NCBI GenBank assembly: GCA_031256095.1
Contig: JAIRRG010000242.1
Location: 1-29,886 of the forward strand
Origin: Desulfobulbaceae bacterium
GTDB taxonomy: Bacteria; Desulfobacterota; Desulfobulbia; Desulfobulbales; Desulfocapsaceae
Direction: 5' to 3'
Length of the DNA: 29,886 bases
Of the stretch, positions 23,387-29,886 are shown in pieces; position 1 is the stretch's first letter; each line of letters begins with the position of its first letter. The notes under the pieces were generated by a model that had not been told where the DNA came from, searched no databases, and worked only from the letters and a program-made list of their open reading frames with translations. The translations under genes and the position numbers were made by a program.

Positions 23387-23415
23387 ATTATACCATGTTG
23401 GTATGGAGCGAGAAA
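23387..23415 (-). promoter_or_regulatory. Candidate hemL promoter overlapped by a palindrome
   Basis: Perfect -10 TATAAT on the minus strand (23387-23392), with only a weak -35 (TTTCTC at 23410-23415, 17-base spacer). The palindrome ATACCA-TGT-TGGTAT (23390-23404) covers part of the -10 and the spacer, the usual place for a repressor or activator site. The start of transcription would be near 23380, about 52 bases before the hemL ATG. Confidence 0.5.
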
Positions 23416-23530
23416 GACGAGAAAACGGCAATGTCATTTCTTCATGGATTTTCTTGTCTTTTTATCGGATATTCATAATGTGGGCGCTTGCCTTTTTCCC
23501 GTAGCTGCGGGAATTGTCTGAGGAAGGTCA

Positions 23531-23561
23531 ACAAAAAGTAGAGAACGGCGGCATAGCCGTT
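23531..23561 (-). terminator. Weak terminator-like hairpin at the end of the DUF2065 gene
   Basis: AACGGC (23544-23549) / GCCGTT (23556-23561) with a six-base loop overlaps the stop codon of the DUF2065 gene. On the minus strand it is followed, after CTCTAC, by TTTTTG. Short and spaced, so uncertain. The rest of the gap down to the hemL promoter holds nothing else I can name. Confidence 0.3.
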
Positions 23562-23760
23562 AACCCAGCCATCCTCCTTGCCGCGCCGCCAGCAGGATGG
23601 CAAAGCCGACAATCACCGAGATAAGACCGATGAGCCGCAGCTTGCCATTGTCGACGCCCGCCACCTCGGCCAGCCATTTTTTCATCGCCTCCGGGAAGGT
23701 CAGGTAAGGCAGGCCCTCAACGATCAACAGTAACCCGCCAAGAAGAAGGAGAAGTTTCAT
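23560..23760 (-). CDS. DUF2065 small membrane protein
   Basis: 66 residues with an N-terminal hydrophobic helix (MKLLLLLGGLLLIVEGLPYL) and a C-terminal one (LRLIGLISVIVGFAILL), joined by a short amphipathic loop. This is the layout of the DUF2065/YjeT family of inner-membrane proteins, whose function is not known. GGAGG five bases before ATG 23760 decides the start; the frame is open to 23937 but overlaps rlmKL without coding quality. Divergent from rlmKL, with 58 bases between the chosen starts. Confidence 0.82.
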   Translation of the reverse strand: MKLLLLLGGLLLIVEGLPYLTFPEAMKKWLAEVAGVDNGKLRLIGLISVIVGFAILLAARQGGWLG

Positions 23761-23818
23761 CGCGCCTCCGGCTGAAATTGTGGAGACCGCACTGTACAAG
23801 AATTTCCGTCGTTTGCCC

Positions 23819-25963
23819 ATGGACAACGAATATCTCAAAATTTTCGCCCCCTGCCCGCTGGGCGTTGAAGAGCTGCTGGCCGCCGAAACGAGAGCTTTGG
23901 GCGGCGCCGACGTCACTGTCAGCCCGGCGCTGATCATGGCCGGCGGCGACCTGGCCTTTGCCTACCGCCTGTGCCTGTGGTCGCGGCTGGCGTCGCGGCT
24001 GCTGCTGCATCTCTCCACCTGGCCGGCCACCGAGAGTCAGGCAATTTATGAGGCAATGCTGGGTTTTCCTTTCGAGGAACATCTTCAATCCAGCGCCACC
24101 TTTGCTTTCGCCGTTACTTTGACTGGCGCGGCCAAGGGTCAGAACGGCCCGTACCTGGCGCGGCTGGCCAAAGATGGCCTGGCCGACCGTTTTCGCCAGC
24201 GTTTCGGCGAGCGCCCTTCGGTCGATAACGAACATCCCGATCTGCGTTTCCATCTCCATTGGGATGGGGCGCGGGCCACACTCAGCCTCGATCTCGGCGG
24301 CGCCTTGCATCGGCGCGGCTATCGCCTGGCGGCGGGCGAAGCGCCAATGAAGGAAAATCTGGCAGCGGCGGTGGCGCTGTTGGCCGGCCTGCCGGAAACA
24401 GGCGGCGGTCAAACGCCTGTCGTCCTTGATCCCTGCTGCGGCAGCGGCACGATTTTGATTGAGGCGGCGATGATCGCCGGCGATATCGCGCCGGGACTGT
24501 CGCGTTCATGGCATGGCCTCAGCACCTGGCAAAAACACCGGGCGGATTTGTGGCATGAGTTGGTGGCCGATGCCGTCGGCCGCGAGGAGGCGGGTGAAGA
24601 AAAAGAGTGGCCGCTGTTTTTGGGTTTTGACGCCGACGCCCAGGCCGTGACTGCCGCCCGGCAAAATATCGAGCGGGCCGCCCTGACCGGACGGATTGTC
24701 GTGCGGCAGGCGGAACTCGCTCATCTGGAAAATCCCAGCCCGGGCCAACCTGGCCTCATCGTCGCCAATCTGCCCTACGGCGGGCGCCTGGGCGAGGAGG
24801 CGCTGATCGCCCATTTGTACCGCGCCTTTGGCCGCATCGCCCAGACCCGCTTTCCCGGCTGGCGCCTGGCCGTTTTGATCGCCAAATCCGAGCTGACCGA
24901 CAGCTTCGGCATCACCTGGCGACGGAAGTTGCCGCTCCATAACGGGGCGATTCCCTGCCGCCTGCTGACCGGTGTGGCCGAAGCGCCGGCGCCCTTTCGC
25001 TGGCCGATTGCCGAGCCGGATGACGACAATGATTTCGCGCACCGTCTACGGAAAAATCTTGTCAAAACCCTGGCTTGGGCCGAGAAACAGGGCATTTATT
25101 GTTTTCGTGTCTACGATCGTGACCTGCCGGACTACAACTTCAGCCTCGATCTTTATGAAAAATGGGCGCTGTTGAATGAGTACACGCCGCCCGCCCACAT
25201 TGATACCGAAGAAGCGAAAGCGCGTCTTGCCCTGGCAAAAAAAATTATTCGCCAGACGCTCTCCCTGCGCTCAGACCGTTTGTTTATCCGCCGGCGGCAA
25301 AAGCAGAAGGGCAAGGCGCAGTACCAGCGTCAGTCCAGCCCAGATCAGCGCCCAAGCTACCGTGAGGTCCGGGAAGGCGGCTGCCGCCTCTTGATCAACC
25401 TTGGTGATTACCTCGACACCGGTCTGTTTCTCGACCACCGGCCCCTGCGTCTGCGCCTGGGCCGCGAAGCCAAGGGCAAACGCTTTCTCAATCTGTTCGC
25501 TTACAGCGGCGCGGCCACCGTCCACGCCGCCATGGGCGGCGCCGTGGCCACCACCAGCGTCGATCTGTCGGCAAACTATCTTGCCTGGGCCAAGATGAAT
25601 GTGGCGGCCAACGGCCTGACTCTCGCCAGCCATCGCTTTGTCGCCGCCGACTGCCGCGCCTGGCTGCAAGAGGATGGCGGTTTCTACGACCTGATTCTTC
25701 TCGACCCGCCAACCTTTGCCAACACCAAGAAGAAGGGTTTGCGCTTCGACATCCAACACGACCATGCCGGACTGCTCGATTTAGCGATGCGCCGCTTGAT
25801 CCCGGATGGAGTTTTATTCTTCTCGACGAATTTCCGGGGATTTGTTTTGGCTGAAGAGGTGGCGCGGCATTTCGCCATGCGGGAAATCAGCAAGGAAACC
25901 ATTCCCTTCGATTTCGCCCGCAACCCGAAAATTCACCGTGTCTGGGAAGTGCGGCACAAATAA
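23819..25963 (+). CDS. rlmL: Bifunctional 23S rRNA methyltransferase RlmKL
   Basis: 714 residues from ATG 23819, the fused form also found in E. coli (about 700). Order: N-terminal ferredoxin-like/THUMP region to about residue 150; the RlmL methyltransferase that makes m2G2445 (E. coli numbering), with SAM motif DPCCGSG at 204 and catalytic NLPYGG at 317; and the RlmK half that makes m7G2069, with FAYSGAATV at 560 and LLDPPTF (Asp629). The N-P-P-Y motif of most N2-guanine enzymes is Asn-Leu-Pro-Tyr, as is usual in RlmL. The start is uncertain: GTG 23780 would add 13 residues and neither has a clear ribosome site. It converges with the GNAT gene with one base between the stops. Confidence 0.95.
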   Translation: MDNEYLKIFAPCPLGVEELLAAETRALGGADVTVSPALIMAGGDLAFAYRLCLWSRLASRLLLHLSTWPATESQAIYEAMLGFPFEEHLQSSATFAFAVTLTGAAKGQNGPYLARLAKDGLADRFRQRFGERPSVDNEHPDLRFHLHWDGARATLSLDLGGALHRRGYRLAAGEAPMKENLAAAVALLAGLPETGGGQTPVVLDPCCGSGTILIEAAMIAGDIAPGLSRSWHGLSTWQKHRADLWHELVADAVGREEAGEEKEWPLFLGFDADAQAVTAARQNIERAALTGRIVVRQAELAHLENPSPGQPGLIVANLPYGGRLGEEALIAHLYRAFGRIAQTRFPGWRLAVLIAKSELTDSFGITWRRKLPLHNGAIPCRLLTGVAEAPAPFRWPIAEPDDDNDFAHRLRKNLVKTLAWAEKQGIYCFRVYDRDLPDYNFSLDLYEKWALLNEYTPPAHIDTEEAKARLALAKKIIRQTLSLRSDRLFIRRRQKQKGKAQYQRQSSPDQRPSYREVREGGCRLLINLGDYLDTGLFLDHRPLRLRLGREAKGKRFLNLFAYSGAATVHAAMGGAVATTSVDLSANYLAWAKMNVAANGLTLASHRFVAADCRAWLQEDGGFYDLILLDPPTFANTKKKGLRFDIQHDHAGLLDLAMRRLIPDGVLFFSTNFRGFVLAEEVARHFAMREISKETIPFDFARNPKIHRVWEVRHK

Positions 25964-25964
25964 T

Positions 25965-26432
25965 TCACCGAGCGCTCTCGTCGGCAAATATCTTACTCAG
26001 CCGTACCGCCGCCGCGCCGTCTTCATAGTAGTTCAGGCGGTGGCCAATTTGCCGGAAACCCGCCGCTTGGTAGAGGGCTATTGCCGCCTCATTATCTGGC
26101 CGGACCTCGAGGACAATCCCGATCAGGCCACGGCGGCGGCTTTCGGTTTCAGCATAGGCTAACAAGCGCCGGGCGACACCACGACGCCGCGCCACTGGCG
26201 ACACGGCCAGCGAATAGATGCGGGCATGGTGGCTGTCGCGGCGGAAAAGGAGCACCAGACAACCAACAAGCACCTCGCTATCCGGCTCGCCATCAACCGC
26301 TTTGACAATCAGCGTCTTACTAAGCAGATAACGAAACTGACGGCACCTGATGCGATCGGTGACGAAGGCGGCGTTTTCCAAGGCCGTCAAGCGCGGCAAA
26401 TCAGCGACGGTGGCGGGCAGACAAACAATCAC
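25965..26432 (-). CDS. GNAT family N-acetyltransferase (RimI-like)
   Basis: 155 residues. The acetyl-CoA loop RRRGVARRL (82-90) follows the beta-4 strand IYSLAVSPVA, and the C-terminal AIALYQAAGFRQIGHRLNYY is typical of RimI-like acetyltransferases. The substrate is unknown; RimI itself acetylates ribosomal protein S18. It starts with GTG 26432, two bases after the stop of the RimK-like gene, without its own ribosome site, so translation probably depends on the upstream gene. GNAT genes beside this type of long RimK-like ATP-grasp gene recur in other bacteria (from memory), which argues for a shared peptide-modifying role rather than ribosome work. Confidence 0.88.
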   Translation of the reverse strand: MIVCLPATVADLPRLTALENAAFVTDRIRCRQFRYLLSKTLIVKAVDGEPDSEVLVGCLVLLFRRDSHHARIYSLAVSPVARRRGVARRLLAYAETESRRRGLIGIVLEVRPDNEAAIALYQAAGFRQIGHRLNYYEDGAAAVRLSKIFADESAR

Positions 26433-26434
26433 GG

Positions 26435-27913
26435 TTAGGAGGAGCGGTGTTTTTTATTCAGGCGAGTGAGGAATTCCCGCAAAATCATGCGGTACAGTTC
26501 GTTACCAAGAACGATATCTTCAATGCCGTGGTCGATTGACGGATTGTCGTTGACCTCAATGATCATCGGTTTGCCATCAACGCTCTTGATATCGACGCCG
26601 TACAAGCCGCGGCCAATGGCCTGCGACACCCGGAGCGCCAGGCGGATCACCTGTTTCGGCGCCTGATGCACGGGAATCGTCTCGACGCGGCCAGAGCGCG
26701 TATGGCCGGCGGATTTGTGGTGGTAAATCTGCCAGTGGCCTTTGGCCATGAAGTATTTGCAGGCGAAGATACATTCGCCGGCCAAAACGCCTATCCGCCA
26801 GTCAAATTCGCTGGCGACGAATTCTTGGGCGAGAAGAATTGATGAGCGCTGAAACAATTCGTCAAGAACCCGCGCGTATTCGTCCGGGTTGGAAATGCGC
26901 GACACACCGACAGAAAACGAACCGTCGGGAATTTTAATGACCATGGTGTCGCCAAGATAAGCGGTTAAATCCGGCCAGGAACAAGGGCGGCTGCGGAAGA
27001 GCAGCTTCGATTTCGGCGCCGGGATCATCTCGCGGTCAAGCAATTCTTTCAAAAAAACCTTGTTCGTGCAGCGGACGATTGAGGCCGGGTCGTCGATGAC
27101 CACGACATCGGCCTGTTGCGCCCGCTTGGCCAATTGGTAGGTGATATGGTTGACGGCGGTGGTCTGGCGGATGAACAGGGCGTCGAATTCCATGAGCCGC
27201 GCCGAATCTTCCTCGGTGATCAGCTCGGCATTGATGTTCATCTTTTTCGCTTCCGTAAGGAAGGTGTGCAAAGCCGTTTTGTTGCTCGGCGGGAAGGACT
27301 CCTCCGGGTCGTGCAGAATGGCGAGGTCATAACGGGATTGTTTTCGACCGCGCGGCTGCCGCCAGACCTTGGTGCTAAACTGGTCGAGGCTTTCCGCGAA
27401 AAAAGTCTGCTCGCTATCGTTCAGACCATCGAGCGAAAGCGCCGTTATGCTGGCCAGGCAACTGGTTGTGGATAGGTCGATCAAGGCCCTGAGCAGCGGG
27501 AAAGGATAATGCTCAAAAATAAAACGGGCGACACGGGACAGGCGTTCATCCTGACAGCGGCCGAAAAAAATATCAAACTGGGCGACTAGGCCGCTGTCAC
27601 TGGGCCCTTCCGGCGTCAGCCAGCGGCGGCAGAGTTTGGCCAGACCGTTATCGAGGCGGCACAGGCTGCTTTGGTCGAGCTGATTGATGGCGTCGATGCC
27701 GGGGATGGTGCGATGCCGCCGCGCCTGGGCCAAAAGCGAGCAGTAGTAGCCTTCGGAATGGTAACTGAGATCAGAACAGAGATTAATCACCAGATACGAC
27801 GTATGGCTCAACTCGTCATTTTTCAGATAGTCAATGGCGGTGATGGCGCTTTCCGTCTGGTAGTAGGGAGCCCACTGGTTAAGGGAATCGAGAATGATCA
27901 AAACGGAATTCAT
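26435..27913 (-). CDS. RimK-like ATP-grasp ligase with N-terminal RLAN-type domain
   Basis: 492 residues, far longer than E. coli RimK (300). Residues 1 to about 150 resemble the domain found in front of some RimK-like ATP-grasps (SYLVINLCSDLSYHSEGYYCSLLAQARR). From about 190 comes a pre-ATP-grasp region (RYDLAILHDPEESFPPSN), then the ATP-grasp fold with MVIKIPDGSFSVGVSRI, LLAQEFVASEFDWRIGVL and the magnesium-binding EVNDNPSIDHG (Glu453, Asn455). ATP-grasp enzymes join a carboxylate to an amine through an acyl phosphate; RimK itself adds glutamates. The target here is unknown. The upstream gene gltA ends in a terminator, and only about 35 bases separate that from this start, so its promoter is not evident. 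Confidence 0.9.
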   Translation of the reverse strand: MNSVLIILDSLNQWAPYYQTESAITAIDYLKNDELSHTSYLVINLCSDLSYHSEGYYCSLLAQARRHRTIPGIDAINQLDQSSLCRLDNGLAKLCRRWLTPEGPSDSGLVAQFDIFFGRCQDERLSRVARFIFEHYPFPLLRALIDLSTTSCLASITALSLDGLNDSEQTFFAESLDQFSTKVWRQPRGRKQSRYDLAILHDPEESFPPSNKTALHTFLTEAKKMNINAELITEEDSARLMEFDALFIRQTTAVNHITYQLAKRAQQADVVVIDDPASIVRCTNKVFLKELLDREMIPAPKSKLLFRSRPCSWPDLTAYLGDTMVIKIPDGSFSVGVSRISNPDEYARVLDELFQRSSILLAQEFVASEFDWRIGVLAGECIFACKYFMAKGHWQIYHHKSAGHTRSGRVETIPVHQAPKQVIRLALRVSQAIGRGLYGVDIKSVDGKPMIIEVNDNPSIDHGIEDIVLGNELYRMILREFLTRLNKKHRSS

Positions 27914-27946
27914 CGGTAAAAGTCACAGGCGATAACGGTGAAAGAG

Positions 27947-27969
27947 AAAACCCCGCCGGACGGGCGGGG
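27947..27969 (-). terminator. Intrinsic terminator after gltA
   Basis: Stem CCCCGCC (27951-27957) / GGCGGGG (27963-27969) with a five-base loop, nine bases after the gltA stop. On the minus strand it is followed by TTTTCTCTTT. All-GC stem, so it should be efficient. It is placed before the RimK-like gene. Confidence 0.8.
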
Positions 27970-27977
27970 CGAAAAAA

Positions 27978-29132
27978 TTAAGCGCGTTCGTGCATATCGA
28001 TGTAGCGCAGATTATGGTGACCAACGTATTCGGCGCGCGGACGGATCAGACGGTTGTTGCTCCACTGCTCCAAAATGTGTGATGTCCAGCCAACGACACG
28101 GGAGATAACGAAAATCGGCGTGAACAACTCCTGCGGCAGGCCCATGGCGTTATACAGCGAACCGGAATAGAGATCGACATTCGGGAAGACCTTGGTTCGC
28201 TCGACGACGACGCGGCGCACTTCCTCGGTGATGTTGAAATAGTTGCTGTCACCAACCAGATCGCAAACCTGGCGCGAGTATTCGCGCAGCACCCCGACCC
28301 TTGGGTCTTCACAGCGGTAAACGCGGTGACCAAAACCTGGTACCTTAACCTTGCGGTCGAGCATATCGCCGATAATGGCCTCGGCCCGCTCCGGACTGCC
28401 GATTTCTTCAAGAAGCTGCATGACTTCCATGTTGGCGCCGCCGTGCAGCGGTCCCTTCAGGGCGCCAATCGCCGACGTCACCGAGGAATAAATATCGCTC
28501 ATGGTGGCAGCGACAACGCGGGCGGCGAAAGTCGAGGCGTTCAGCTCGTGGTCGGCGTGCAAGACCAGGGCGGCGTCCAAAGCCCGCTCAAACAGCGGCT
28601 CCGGTTCTTTGCCCTGAAGCGTGTAAAGAAAATTGAAAGCGATACCTCGTCCGGCAATGGGGTCGATCGGCTCCAAACCACTTTTCAGCCTTTGATGACT
28701 GGCGATCAACAGCGGAATGCGCAAAGTCAGACGCTGGGCCTTGCGCAGGCAGGCATCCAAGGCGGTGTTGCCGCTGTCCGGATCCCAATGACCCAACGAA
28801 GAAACGGCGGTGCGGATTACCTCCATTGGCGAGGCCGTGTTCGGGAACATCCTGAGCAGCATGACGGTTTTCACCGGCAAAGTCATGGAACCGGTGAAGC
28901 CGGAGAGAAAGGCCTTGTATTCGGTGGCGCGTGGCATGGCGCCATACCACAGCAGATAGGCCACCTCCTCAAAGCGGCTCTTTGCCGCCAGTTCAATGGC
29001 ATCGTAACCGCGATAGAGCAAGCGCCCTTTCTCGCCGTCGATGAAGCATATCTCCGATTCGCAGGCGACGACATCGGCCAGGCCAGCTTCCGTTGGTTTG
29101 CCCTCAGTACAGCTTGGATTGCGCACGGTCAT
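27978..29132 (-). CDS. gltA: Citrate synthase
   Basis: 384 residues, the shorter dimeric type rather than the 427-residue E. coli hexamer. Condenses acetyl-CoA with oxaloacetate. Active-site residues are all present: His195 (LHADHELNAS), His230 (KGPLHGGAN), His269 (VPGFGHRVYR) and Asp320 (FPNVDLYSG). 2-Methylcitrate synthases share these motifs and similar length, so propionyl-CoA use cannot be excluded; no prp genes are nearby. AAGGA lies just before ATG 29132 (AAGGAATT-ATG). Divergent from purM across 207 bases; a candidate promoter with tandem repeats lies there. A GC-rich terminator follows. Confidence 0.94.
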   Translation of the reverse strand: MTVRNPSCTEGKPTEAGLADVVACESEICFIDGEKGRLLYRGYDAIELAAKSRFEEVAYLLWYGAMPRATEYKAFLSGFTGSMTLPVKTVMLLRMFPNTASPMEVIRTAVSSLGHWDPDSGNTALDACLRKAQRLTLRIPLLIASHQRLKSGLEPIDPIAGRGIAFNFLYTLQGKEPEPLFERALDAALVLHADHELNASTFAARVVAATMSDIYSSVTSAIGALKGPLHGGANMEVMQLLEEIGSPERAEAIIGDMLDRKVKVPGFGHRVYRCEDPRVGVLREYSRQVCDLVGDSNYFNITEEVRRVVVERTKVFPNVDLYSGSLYNAMGLPQELFTPIFVISRVVGWTSHILEQWSNNRLIRPRAEYVGHHNLRYIDMHERA

Positions 29133-29181
29133 AATTCCTTACAAAAAAATAGATACTAAATGCCAGCCAACTGCTGATTAC

Positions 29182-29220
29182 TGTATAACCTGCAACGATA
29201 TCGACCGCAACGATATTGAC
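29182..29220 (-). promoter_or_regulatory. Candidate gltA promoter with tandem 14-base repeats
   Basis: Minus-strand -35 TTGCGG (29205-29210), a 17-base spacer and -10 TATACA (29182-29187); transcript start near 29175. Two direct repeats, GCAACGATATCGAC (29192-29205) and GCAACGATATTGAC (29207-29220), are 15 bases apart and cover the spacer, the -35 and the bases just upstream. This is a plausible regulator-binding array. Confidence 0.45.
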
Positions 29221-29246
29221 GGTAGTGCCGATATCCGTGATGCCGA

Positions 29247-29276
29247 TTGCAATCAGGCGGGGTTTTCGGATAGAAT
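29247..29276 (+). promoter_or_regulatory. Candidate purM promoter
   Basis: -35 TTGCAA (29247-29252), an 18-base spacer and -10 TAGAAT (29271-29276). Transcription would start near 29283, giving a leader of about 57 bases before ATG 29340. Five of six matches in the -10 and four of six in the -35. Confidence 0.5.
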
Positions 29277-29339
29277 GCCGCCTCATAAAAAATCCTTTCC
29301 CCATTGTTTTTGCTGATTTTATCCGAAGAGAAATCCCCC

Positions 29340-29886
29340 ATGAGCGAGGCAAAAAAGTCCAGATACAGTCAGGCCGGCGTCGATATTGACCGTGGCAATT
29401 CTTTTGTTGACCGAATTAAGGGCATTGTCGCCACTACCCACAAAAGCGGGGTGCTGACCGGCATCGGCGGCTTCGCGTCGCTTGTCGCCATCGACAAGAA
29501 TAAATACGACAAGCCGGTGCTGGTCAATGCCACCGACGGCGTTGGCACCAAGGTGCTGGTCGCCCAGATGATGGGCAAACACGACACCATCGGCATCGAC
29601 CTAGTGGCGATGTGCGTCAACGACGTGGTGGTCGGCGGCGCCACGCCCCTGACCTTTCTTGATTATCTGGCCTGCGGCAAACTTGATGCCGATACCGGCG
29701 TGCGCATCATCGAAGGCATCGCCGAGGGCTGCCGTCAGGCCCAGTGTTCCTTGGTTGGCGGTGAAACCGCCGAGATGCCTGGTCTTTACAAAGAAGGGGA
29801 ATACGATCTGGCCGGATTCGTCACCGGCATCGTTGACCGCGGCGCCATCATCGACGGCAGTGGCATCAAAAGCGGCAACGCCATCA
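29340..29886 (+). CDS. purM: Phosphoribosylformylglycinamidine cyclo-ligase (5' part)
   Basis: The frame opens at ATG 29340 and runs off the right edge; 182 complete codons are visible of about 345 expected. It starts MSEAKKSRYSQAGVDIDRGN, the usual PurM opening. Further marks are NATDGVGTKVLVAQ, IGIDLVAMCVNDVVVGGA and VGGETAEMPGLY. It closes the imidazole ring to give 5-aminoimidazole ribonucleotide, the fifth step of purine synthesis, using ATP. The ribosome site is weak (GAAGAG at 29325-29330). purN often follows purM, but the window ends first. Confidence 0.96.
   Translation, partial: MSEAKKSRYSQAGVDIDRGNSFVDRIKGIVATTHKSGVLTGIGGFASLVAIDKNKYDKPVLVNATDGVGTKVLVAQMMGKHDTIGIDLVAMCVNDVVVGGATPLTFLDYLACGKLDADTGVRIIEGIAEGCRQAQCSLVGGETAEMPGLYKEGEYDLAGFVTGIVDRGAIIDGSGIKSGNAI

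Noticed and set aside
29104..29352. 82-codon minus-strand ORF across the gltA/purM gap
   Set aside because: It overlaps both gene starts and both candidate promoters, has no ribosome site and low-complexity hydrophobic content that comes from the repeats.

Overview
The window reads as an ordinary chromosome segment of a Gram-negative bacterium, most likely a deltaproteobacterium (Desulfobacterota, perhaps Desulfobulbales; the lower rank is a guess). Reasons: an outer-membrane assembly lipoprotein (BamD), an ATP synthase F0 operon (atpZ-atpI-atpB-atpE) with no F1 genes beside it, several small [4Fe-4S] ferredoxin-type proteins, arginine decarboxylase next to a carboxynorspermidine-dehydrogenase-type protein, strong Shine-Dalgarno sites and G+C-rich coding. 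No tRNA, rRNA, insertion sequence or CRISPR was seen. No gene-free stretch exceeds about 250 bases.

Layout. 1-8029, mostly plus strand: end of an unknown gene; a membrane TerB/DnaJ protein; a PLP aminotransferase; a DUF362 ferredoxin; the polyamine pair speA and a saccharopine-dehydrogenase-like gene; then larB (minus) and a NIL-domain ferredoxin (plus), which are divergent. 8051-14112, minus strand: trxA, trxB, bamD and then a three-gene lipid-linked sugar transfer set (polyprenyl-phosphate glycosyltransferase, GtrA-like flippase, polytopic GT-C-type transferase). 14361-17994, plus strand: yjbQ family, a 77-residue unknown, ubiD, an RsuA/RluB pseudouridine synthase, then an HU/IHF gene. 18037-23760, minus strand: a DUF2065 protein, hemL, the F0 operon, a nucleoside phosphorylase and rimO. 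23819-25963, plus: rlmKL. 25965-29132, minus: gltA, a RimK-like ATP-grasp protein and a GNAT. 29340 to the end, plus: 5' part of purM.

Most interesting point: the glycosyltransferase at 10732-11892 contains an uninterrupted run of 12 G on its coding strand (12 C at 11565-11576). The frame is open at this length. One base fewer or more ends the protein at about 120 or 138 residues instead of 386. This is the design of a phase-variable contingency locus, placed in the first enzyme of a GtrA/GtrB/GT-C surface-glycan modification set whose last gene is visibly less G+C-rich than its neighbours. Second-rank points: a PQAQ-type repeat in bamD that runs in frame past the stop codon; a strong intrinsic terminator squeezed between atpE and the ribosome binding site of the next gene; a palindrome covering the hemL -10 box; tandem 14-base repeats at the gltA promoter; and back-to-back trxA/yjbQ promoters with a structured trxA leader.
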